Origin: Pseudomonadota bacterium
GTDB lineage: Bacteria > Pseudomonadota > Alphaproteobacteria > Acetobacterales > Acetobacteraceae
DNA: 19,164 bases
Assembly (NCBI GenBank): GCA_021808055.1
Contig: JAKBCH010000035.1
Location: forward strand, 1 to 19,164
Reading direction: 5' to 3'
Shown one piece after another: positions 7,036 through 12,651 of this stretch. Below the pieces are notes generated by a model. It had not been told where the DNA came from and made no database searches. It worked only from the letters and a program-made list of their open reading frames with translations. Every line of letters begins with the position of its first letter. The stretch's first letter is position 1. A program made the position numbers and the translations under genes.

Positions 7036-8142
7036 ACGCAACTCGAACGGCTGACCCTTACGGACTTCCGCTCCTACGCCGCGTTGCGCTTTGAACCGCA
7101 GGCGCGGCGTCTGGTGTTTGCGGGGCCGAATGGCGCGGGCAAGACCAATCTGCTGGAGGCTGCTTCCCTGCTGGTGCCTGGGCGGGGCCTGCGCGGGGCG
7201 CGGTTTGCGGAGCTGGCGCGCCAAGGCGGGGCAGGGGGCTGGGCGGTGGCCGCGCGGTTTGATAACGGGCTGGAGATTGGCACTGGCGCTGTGGAAAACG
7301 CGCCAGATCGGCGGGCGTTTCTGTTGAATGGCGTGAAGCCCCGCGCGCAGAGCGAGGTGGCGGAGCAATTTGCCGCCGTTTGGCTCACCCCGCAGATGGA
7401 CCGACTGTTTACCGACACGGCCTCTGGCCGCCGCAAATTTCTGGACCGGCTGGTTGTAGCACTTGAGCCGCATCATGCGCGTGAGATTGCGGCGTTCGAG
7501 AGTGCCTCCGCCCAACGCAACCGGTTGCTGGCCGAGCCGTCTTACGATGCCGCCTGGGCCGCGGCGCTTGAGGATTCCATGGCCCGGCACGCGGTGTCGG
7601 CCAGTGCGGCGCGGGCAGCTCTCATCACGCGGTTGAATGCGACGTTGGCGGCAGGGGCGGCGGACCCGTTTCCGCGTGTGGTGTTGGGGCTTTCCTGCGC
7701 CATTGGGCAAAAATTGAATGAAGCACCGGCTTTGGATGTGGAGGATTGGCTGCGCGCCGCGCTGGCAGCCTCGCGCGCCGCCGATGCGGTTGCGAAAGCC
7801 TCAAGCCAGGGGCCGCAGAAAGCCGATTTGCTGATTACGGATGCGCTGGCGGGGCGGGCCGCGGCATTTTCCTCAACCGGCCAACAGAAAGCCATGCTGA
7901 TTGGTATTGTTCTAGGCCACGCCGCGATGATTGCCGCAGCACGCGGCGAGCCGCCATTGCTGCTGCTGGATGAGCCGCTGGTGCATCTGGATGCACAGCG
8001 CCGCGCGGCATTGTTTGCGGCGTTGGCAAAGGCGGATTTTCCAGCCTGGCTGACGGGGACGGATGTGGAGGTTTTTGAAGGGCTGGATGCGGGGCGGTAT
8101 GTGGTGAAGGATGCTAGATTGGAACCACTACTGGGTTTTTGA
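7036..8142 (+). CDS. recF: recombination mediator ATPase RecF, apparent ACG start
   Basis: RecF is an SMC-like ATPase that, with RecO and RecR, loads RecA at single-strand gaps. Visible motifs are the opening 'QLERLTLTDFRSY', Walker A 'GPNGAGKTN', the ABC signature 'FSSTGQQKAML' and Walker B 'LLLLDEPLVHLD' near the C-terminus. Length from 7036 is 368 residues, normal for the family. The problem is the start. The frame is open back to a TGA at 7015-7017, but has no ATG, GTG or TTG until TTG 7084 (codon 17), which would delete the conserved first strand and FRxY. ACG at 7036 in the initiator place gives Walker A lysine at residue 36, the same number as in E. coli RecF. I therefore place the start at 7036, directly after the dnaN stop. 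A sequence error or genuine ACG initiation both fit. Confidence 0.85.
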   Translation, partial: TQLERLTLTDFRSYAALRFEPQARRLVFAGPNGAGKTNLLEAASLLVPGRGLRGARFAELARQGGAGGWAVAARFDNGLEIGTGAVENAPDRRAFLLNGVKPRAQSEVAEQFAAVWLTPQMDRLFTDTASGRRKFLDRLVVALEPHHAREIAAFESASAQRNRLLAEPSYDAAWAAALEDSMARHAVSASAARAALITRLNATLAAGAADPFPRVVLGLSCAIGQKLNEAPALDVEDWLRAALAASRAADAVAKASSQGPQKADLLITDALAGRAAAFSSTGQQKAMLIGIVLGHAAMIAAARGEPPLLLLDEPLVHLDAQRRAALFAALAKADFPAWLTGTDVEVFEGLDAGRYVVKDARLEPLLGF

Positions 8143-8171
8143 CTTCGTGGCGTTCCATCGTATGGAGCCCC

Positions 8172-8987
8172 ATGCGTATTCTCCTCCTTGGTGATCTGCT
8201 TGGCCGTTCTGGCCGTGAAGCGGCCCTGAAACATATTCCTGAACTCCGCGCTTCCTTGAAGCTCGATTTCGTGGCGGTGAATGCCGAGAACGCCTCCCAC
8301 GGGTTCGGCCTGGGGCCGGATATGGCCGAGGCGCTGTTCGCTGCCGGGGCGGATGTGATCACGCTGGGCAACCATGCGTGGGACAGGCGGGAGATTATCC
8401 CCTACATCGCCAATGAGAAGCGGCTGATCCGCCCGATCAATTTTCCGCCCGGCACGCCCGGCACCGGGGCGTGCCTTGCTGCGTTGCCGGATGGTCGCAA
8501 GGTGTTGGTGGCGCAAGCGATGGGAAGGCTTTTCATGGACCCGATGGATTGCCCCTTCCGCTCGGTTGATGAACTGCTCACCCGCCATAAGCTGGGGGTG
8601 ACCGTGCAGGCGATTCTGGTTGATATTCATGCCGAGGCGAGTTCTGAGAAAATGGCGTTCGGCCACGCTTTTGACGGGCGGGTGAGTTGTATCACGGGCA
8701 CGCATACGCATGTGCCCACGGCGGATCATCAGGTTCTGCCCGGCGGCACGGCGTATATGACCGATCTTGGCATGTGCGGGGATTATGATTCCGTGATTGG
8801 GATGCAGAAAGCCGCTGCGTTGAACCGTTTTATCCGCAAGATGCCGGGCGAGAAGCTGAGCCCGGCGGAAGGTGAGGCAACTCTATGCGGGGCCTTTGTG
8901 GAGACGAATGACGCGACGGGCCTGGCCCGCAGGATCGAGCCTTTACGCCTGGGCGGGCGGTTGGCCCCGGTTTTGCCGATTATCTGA
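8172..8987 (+). CDS. TIGR00282/YmdB-family metallophosphoesterase
   Basis: This 271-residue cytoplasmic protein belongs to the YmdB-like calcineurin metallophosphoesterases. Metal ligands are visible in order: D8 in 'MRILLLGDLLGRSGR', E39/N40 in 'VNAENASHG', N67/H68 in 'TLGNHAWD', the histidine in 'VDIHAEASSEK', and H178/H180 in 'GTHTHVPTADH'. In Bacillus the relative YmdB hydrolyses 2',3'-cyclic nucleotides and affects biofilm and motility decisions; whether that holds here is unknown. Start 8172 is preferred over a TTG overlapping the recF stop because GGAG (8164-8167) is well placed and the family begins M-[KR]-I-L. It lies 29 bases after recF and 73 bases before flbT on the same strand. 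Confidence 0.9.
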   Translation: MRILLLGDLLGRSGREAALKHIPELRASLKLDFVAVNAENASHGFGLGPDMAEALFAAGADVITLGNHAWDRREIIPYIANEKRLIRPINFPPGTPGTGACLAALPDGRKVLVAQAMGRLFMDPMDCPFRSVDELLTRHKLGVTVQAILVDIHAEASSEKMAFGHAFDGRVSCITGTHTHVPTADHQVLPGGTAYMTDLGMCGDYDSVIGMQKAAALNRFIRKMPGEKLSPAEGEATLCGAFVETNDATGLARRIEPLRLGGRLAPVLPII

Positions 8988-9010
8988 AGCTTTCACGGCC
9001 TGTTAACAGG
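8962..9010 (+). promoter_or_regulatory. candidate sigma-54 promoter and palindrome before flbT
   Basis: TGGCCC (8962-8967) and TTGC (8973-8976) give the GG-N10-GC spacing of RpoN promoters, with one mismatch to TGGCAC. The site overlaps the end of the metallophosphoesterase gene. A perfect 12-base palindrome CCTGTTAACAGG follows at 8999-9010, in what would be the flbT leader. In GC-rich coding DNA such a match can arise by chance. Confidence 0.3.
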
Positions 9011-9060
9011 AAGGTGGGTAAATACGCAGGCGTTTCCCAACCTGGTTTTGGCAGGATTGA

Positions 9061-9453
9061 ATGTCGTCTTTGGTTTTGGAGCTTAAACAGGGTGAATCGA
9101 TGATCCTCAACGGAGCGGTCATCCGGTTTAAAACCCGCACGCGGTTGGAGCTGAACAACCATGCGCGGTTTTTGTTCGGCAAGCAGATTATGTACCCTGA
9201 GGACGCCAACAGCCCGGCGCGCCAGGCTTATTACGCGTTGCAGGAGGTTTATATCGGCAAGGATGACGTGCGCGCGGCGGCATTGAGTGCGGCGCAGGAG
9301 CTTATTGGCGGTTTATGCAAAAGCGCGGCGGCGGAGGAACAATGCGGCTGGTCGGCTTTGCTGCGCCTCTGCACGGAAGAAACCGCGTTTGAGGCGCTGA
9401 AGCTTGCCCGACAGATGATCCGCCTGGAGGAAGGCGTTTCGACTGCCGGTTAG
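9061..9453 (+). CDS. flbT: flagellar regulator FlbT
   Basis: This 130-residue protein matches FlbT: 'LVLELKQGESMILNGAVIRF' at the N-terminus (family pattern 'L-x-L-K-x-GE-x-x-x-x-NGAVI'), then 'LELNNHARFLFGKQIMYPEDANSPARQAYYALQEVYIG'. In Caulobacter, FlbT binds the leader of flagellin mRNA and destabilises it until the hook is complete; relatives elsewhere can act as activators. AGGA (9053-9056) lies four bases before the ATG. No flaF, flagellin or other flagellar gene is in the window, so this copy sits apart from a flagellar cluster as far as can be seen. Its TAG overlaps the stop of the convergent LOG gene by four bases. The gene implies a flagellated organism or one derived from such. Confidence 0.88.
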   Translation: MSSLVLELKQGESMILNGAVIRFKTRTRLELNNHARFLFGKQIMYPEDANSPARQAYYALQEVYIGKDDVRAAALSAAQELIGGLCKSAAAEEQCGWSALLRLCTEETAFEALKLARQMIRLEEGVSTAG

Positions 9454-10007
9454 GCCGGGTTGCGTAATTCCTCAAGCCGCGCCAGCACGGCTGGCACATC
9501 TGGCTGAACTTCAAACAAATTGCGGATCTCTGGGCGGGCGAAGCCACGCTTGATGGTTTCTTCCAACAGCGCCACGAATGGTTCCGCCCAGCCAAGAATA
9601 TTCACCAGGATGATCGGCTTGGTATGCTGGCCAAGCTGCTTCCAGGTAAAAATCTCGAAAGTTTCATCGAAGGTGCCAAGCCCGCCTGGCATCACCACGA
9701 AGGCATTGCCCAGCGCGAACAGGCGCCGCTTGCGGGTGTGCATCGAGTCGGTCACGATGAGCTCCGTCAGGCCCTGAAACTCCACTTCGCGCTGCCGCAG
9801 AAAATCCGGGATAACGCCGGTTACTTCGCCGCCAGAAGCCAGGGTTGAAGCCGCGGTTATGCCCATCAGCCCCACATTTCCACCGCCGAACACCAGGCGA
9901 ATGCCGCGCCCGCCCAGCCCTTCGCCCAGTGCTTTGGCGGCGGCGGCATAGGCCGGGTCTGTGCCTGGGTTGGAGCCGCAAAAGACGGTGACGGAAAAAC
10001 TACCCAT
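9450..10007 (-). CDS. LOG-family nucleotide phosphoribohydrolase (TIGR00730)
   Basis: This 185-residue Rossmann-fold protein is of the LOG ('lonely guy') type, enzymes that release the base from nucleoside 5'-monophosphates including cytokinin ribotides. Landmarks are 'VTVFCGSNPG' at the N-terminus, 'VFGGGNVGLMG' (39-49), 'MHTRKR' (89-94) and the catalytic 'PGGLGTFDE' (107-115, E115), the PGGxGTxxE signature shared with former 'lysine decarboxylase' annotations. The ATG at 10007 is chosen because the family begins here and GAGG stands upstream; an in-frame ATG at 10079 adds 24 unrelated residues and would overlap the neighbour's start. It is divergent from the LysM protein and convergent with flbT, overlapping stop to stop. 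The physiological substrate in a bacterium is probably AMP-like and uncertain. Confidence 0.92.
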   Translation of the reverse strand: MGSFSVTVFCGSNPGTDPAYAAAAKALGEGLGGRGIRLVFGGGNVGLMGITAASTLASGGEVTGVIPDFLRQREVEFQGLTELIVTDSMHTRKRRLFALGNAFVVMPGGLGTFDETFEIFTWKQLGQHTKPIILVNILGWAEPFVALLEETIKRGFARPEIRNLFEVQPDVPAVLARLEELRNPA

Positions 10008-10060
10008 GAAACTCAGCCTCGCTTCCAGTTTTGGCGCGTTCGTGGCAGGCTGGGGGTGCC

Positions 10061-11041
10061 ATGGCAAGTAATGACACACCCGACCTTCCCGCCCCGAAGC
10101 GGCATAATCTGCGCCTCATCGCCCTTATTGTGCTGGTTTTGCTGGCGCTGTGCGATGGCGCGCTGCTGCTTTATTTGCATTACGGCCGCCACCCGGCTCC
10201 GCCTGTTCGCGCCACAGCGGTGACAGTCCCGGCCTCCCCGCCGCCAGCCGCCAGCACAACCCCCATCCCAAGTTTCGACATTGTGCGTGTGGACCCGCAG
10301 GGCAATGCCGTGCTGGCTGGGCGCGCCGTGCCGGGGGCCACGGTAACGGTGAAGGACGGGGACATTCTGATCGGCACCACCACAGCCGATTCGCAAGGCG
10401 CGTTCGTGCTCATCCCCGCCAGCCCGCTGCCGCCCGGTTTACATGAGATCACGCTTTCAGAGACCCTGCCCAACGGCCAGGTGCTGAATGGTACGCAAAG
10501 CGCTTCAATCTCGGTGCCTGGCAATGGACAGCCCGCCTTGGCGGTGGTTTCCGGCCCTAATGGTAGCAGCGTTGTTACCGGCCAGGGGCCGCAGCCTGGC
10601 CAGCTTGGCATGGGGGCGGTGGATTACGACGCGCAGGGCCATGCCATATTCAGCGGCACCGCCCCGGCGGGTGCGAATGTGACGGTGGTGATGGATGGCA
10701 AGCCGCTGGGCACCACCACGGCGGACAGCTCCGGCCATTGGCATGTGCAGGCACCGGTACCTGGCAAGCCAGGCATGATCACGCTGAACGCCACCGCGGC
10801 GGATGGCAGCATTATTGCCCCGGTTACGGTGCCGTTTGCGCCAGAAGAGCTCGCCAAAGCGTTGGAGGAAGGCCATGTGGTTATCGCCCCCGGCGATAAT
10901 CTGTGGATGATTGCCCGCCGGGTTTATGGCAAAGGCATCTTGTATACGTTGATCTATTCCGCCAATGCGGGGCAGATCCATAATCCGAACCTGATCTTTC
11001 CCGGGCAGGCCTTCGCCTTGCCGCAGAAACAGGCGAACTGA
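10061..11041 (+). CDS. membrane-anchored Ig-like/LysM peptidoglycan-binding protein
   Basis: This 326-residue protein has a single N-terminal membrane helix (about 18-40, 'LRLIALIVLVLLALCDGALLL') with a short cytoplasmic tail and no signal peptidase site evident. A Pro/Ala-rich linker follows, then two related modules with the pattern 'D-x-x-G-x-A-x-x-x-G-x-A-x-x-GA-x-VTV...GTTTADS-x-G-x-[FW]' at about residues 72-145 and 187-262. These look like bacterial Ig-like repeats. The C-terminal LysM motif (about 275-324) reads 'APGDNLWMIARRVYG' through 'NPNLIFPGQAFALP'. It therefore probably spans the periplasm and binds peptidoglycan. The ATG at 10061 is chosen over a TTG ten codons upstream. It ends 17 bases before psd and may be cotranscribed with the phospholipid genes. 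Confidence 0.88.
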   Translation: MASNDTPDLPAPKRHNLRLIALIVLVLLALCDGALLLYLHYGRHPAPPVRATAVTVPASPPPAASTTPIPSFDIVRVDPQGNAVLAGRAVPGATVTVKDGDILIGTTTADSQGAFVLIPASPLPPGLHEITLSETLPNGQVLNGTQSASISVPGNGQPALAVVSGPNGSSVVTGQGPQPGQLGMGAVDYDAQGHAIFSGTAPAGANVTVVMDGKPLGTTTADSSGHWHVQAPVPGKPGMITLNATAADGSIIAPVTVPFAPEELAKALEEGHVVIAPGDNLWMIARRVYGKGILYTLIYSANAGQIHNPNLIFPGQAFALPQKQAN

Positions 11042-11058
11042 ACAAGGCGGGATGCTGC

Positions 11059-11748
11059 ATGAATATTGCTGAAACTGTAAAATCCGTGATGAGCCCGCCG
11101 CACAAGGCGGGGTATCCGTTCATTGTCGGCGGCATTCTGGTGGCGGTCATCGGGCTGCTGTTCTGGTACCCGTTGACCTGGCTGGGTCTGATTTTCACGG
11201 TATTCTGCTTGTATTTCTTCCGTGACCCGGAGCGTGTGCTACCACCGCGACAGGATGTGTTTGTCGCCCCCGCGGATGGGCTGGTGGTGAGCATTGAACA
11301 AGCCATTCCGCCCGCTGAGCTTGGCCTGGCGCCAGAGCCGCGGACTCGTGTGGCCATCTTCCTGTCAGTGCTGGATGTGCATGTAAATCGCACCCCCATC
11401 GCCGGCACGGTACAAAAAATCGCGTATCACCCCGGCTTGTTTCTTTCCGCCGCTGAAGACAAGGCGAGCGACGATAACGAGCGTAATTCAATGCTGCTGC
11501 GCACATCGGGCGGGCAGGATGTGGTGGTGGTGCAGATCGCCGGGCTGATCGCGCGGCGGATTCTTTGCGAGGTGTCGGAAGGGCAGATGCTTCTGGCCGG
11601 TCAGCGGTTTGGCATCATTCGGTTCGGCTCGCGAACGGATCTTTACCTGCCCCCCGGCTGCGTGCCGTTGGTGGCCGTGGGCCAGCGGATGATCGGCGGT
11701 GAAACCGTTATCGCCGAACTGCCGCAATTGATAACCACATTCCCATGA
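11059..11748 (+). CDS. psd: phosphatidylserine decarboxylase, short (archaeal-type) proenzyme
   Basis: This 229-residue enzyme decarboxylates phosphatidylserine to phosphatidylethanolamine. One or two hydrophobic helices near residues 20-55 ('FIVGGILVAVIGLLFWYP', 'WLGLIFTVFCLYFF') anchor it to the inner membrane. 'YFFRDPER' and 'FLSVLDVHVNRTPIAG' are family hallmarks. The self-cleavage site is 'RFGSRTDLYLP': scission between G190 and S191 would turn S191 into the pyruvoyl cofactor, leaving a small alpha chain of 39 residues. The FGSR form (rather than LGST) is typical of the short type II enzymes. The Shine-Dalgarno AAGGCGGG precedes the ATG. The stop overlaps the pssA start (ATGA), so synthase and decarboxylase are translationally coupled. 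Confidence 0.95.
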   Translation: MNIAETVKSVMSPPHKAGYPFIVGGILVAVIGLLFWYPLTWLGLIFTVFCLYFFRDPERVLPPRQDVFVAPADGLVVSIEQAIPPAELGLAPEPRTRVAIFLSVLDVHVNRTPIAGTVQKIAYHPGLFLSAAEDKASDDNERNSMLLRTSGGQDVVVVQIAGLIARRILCEVSEGQMLLAGQRFGIIRFGSRTDLYLPPGCVPLVAVGQRMIGGETVIAELPQLITTFP

Positions 11749-12593
11749 GGCCGCCCCGCCGCCTGCCTCGGCGGCAGCGTTTCTCCGGGCTCAGCTTCAA
11801 CCGGATGCTGCCGAACCTGATGACGCTGCTCGGGCTTTGTATCGGGCTCTCCTCCATTCGGTTGGGCATGGAAGGGCGCTTTGGCACGGCCGTGCTGGCC
11901 ATCGCGGTTTCGGGCGTGATCGACGGGCTGGATGGCCGCCTAGCCCGGTTGCTGAAAGCCACCTCGCGCTTTGGGGCAGAATTCGACAGCCTGGCGGATT
12001 TTCTGTGTTTCGGCGTGGCTCCGGCGCTGCTGCTATATATGTGGTCGCTGCAACCTTGGGGGGCGATTGGGTTTTTGCCGTCTTTGATGTTTGCCTCCGC
12101 CATGGCGTTGCGCCTGGCGCGGTTTAACGCGGCACTGGATTCCGCGCCAAAAGCCGCCTTCGCCTATAATTTCTTCACCGGCGTGCCAGCCCCGGCCGGG
12201 GCGGGGCTGGTGCTGTTTCCGCTTTTTGTTGGGCTGGAGGCCAGCCAGCACGATCAATTCTGGCTGCAAAACTTGGTCAGCTATCCGTTGTTCACGGGCG
12301 CGTTCCTGGTTGCCGCGGCCCTGCTTTGTGTTTCCACCTTGCCTGTGTGGAGCTTCAAGAATTTCAAAATTCCCACGGCGGGGCTGATGCCATTGCTGCT
12401 GGGTGTGGTGGTGTTTGCGGCGTTGATTTTTGCCGATCCCTACCTCGCCGGGGCGCTGGCCGGGTTTGCCTATATCGTCATGTTGCCGTTTTCGGTGCGT
12501 AGCTATCGCAAACTGGCGCGTGAGGCCAAGGCGCGGCGGATGGCGGCCGAACAGGATGGCGAGGTCGAAGATCAACAACCATTGGTTAATTAA
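11745..12593 (+). CDS. pssA: CDP-diacylglycerol-serine O-phosphatidyltransferase
   Basis: This 282-residue integral membrane enzyme makes phosphatidylserine from CDP-diacylglycerol and serine, the substrate for the neighbouring Psd. The CDP-alcohol phosphotransferase signature DGx2ARx8Gx3Dx3D is complete, from D63-G64 through A67-R68 and G77 to D81 and D85. About six to eight hydrophobic segments follow, e.g. 'LLLGVVVFAALIFADPYLAG'. The N-terminus is strongly basic ('RPPRRLPRRQR'), consistent with the inside-positive rule, and the C-terminus is a charged cytoplasmic tail ending 'EVEDQQPLVN'. The ATG overlaps the psd TGA. Together the pair accounts for the entire route to phosphatidylethanolamine. 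Confidence 0.95.
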   Translation: MRPPRRLPRRQRFSGLSFNRMLPNLMTLLGLCIGLSSIRLGMEGRFGTAVLAIAVSGVIDGLDGRLARLLKATSRFGAEFDSLADFLCFGVAPALLLYMWSLQPWGAIGFLPSLMFASAMALRLARFNAALDSAPKAAFAYNFFTGVPAPAGAGLVLFPLFVGLEASQHDQFWLQNLVSYPLFTGAFLVAAALLCVSTLPVWSFKNFKIPTAGLMPLLLGVVVFAALIFADPYLAGALAGFAYIVMLPFSVRSYRKLAREAKARRMAAEQDGEVEDQQPLVN

Positions 12594-12596
12594 TTG

Positions 12597-12625
12597 TTGA
12601 TATAGACAATCTGTAATTTTATTCT
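12597..12625 (+). promoter_or_regulatory. candidate promoter of the Hint protein gene
   Basis: TTGATA (12597-12602, five of six) is followed by an AT-rich 17-base spacer and TATTCT (12620-12625, four of six including T1, A2 and T6). Transcription would begin near 12632, giving a leader of about 20 bases with GGGGGGAG (12643-12650) as the Shine-Dalgarno of the ATG at 12652. The drop in GC between pssA and this gene is local and marked. Confidence 0.6.
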
Positions 12626-12651
12626 TCCCCTCAACGAGCTGCGGGGGGAGA

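Noticed and set aside
7542..8729. 395-codon open frame on the minus strand.
   Set aside because: It is antisense to recF and the metallophosphoesterase, both of which have strong family motifs.
10008..10079. Longer LOG protein starting at an ATG at 10079 on the minus strand.
   Set aside because: The added residues do not resemble the family and would overlap the LysM gene start; the ATG at 10007 fits both the family N-terminus and a GAGG site.
12593..12610. ATTGT/ACAAT inverted repeat as a pssA terminator.
   Set aside because: Only five AT-rich base pairs with no immediate T-run; it also overlaps the -35 box of the Hint gene promoter.
12624..12650. Hairpin CTTCCCC with GGGGGAG that would hide the Shine-Dalgarno of the Hint gene.
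   Set aside because: The left arm overlaps the predicted -10 box and lies before the expected transcription start near 12632, so it would not be in the mRNA if that promoter is right.
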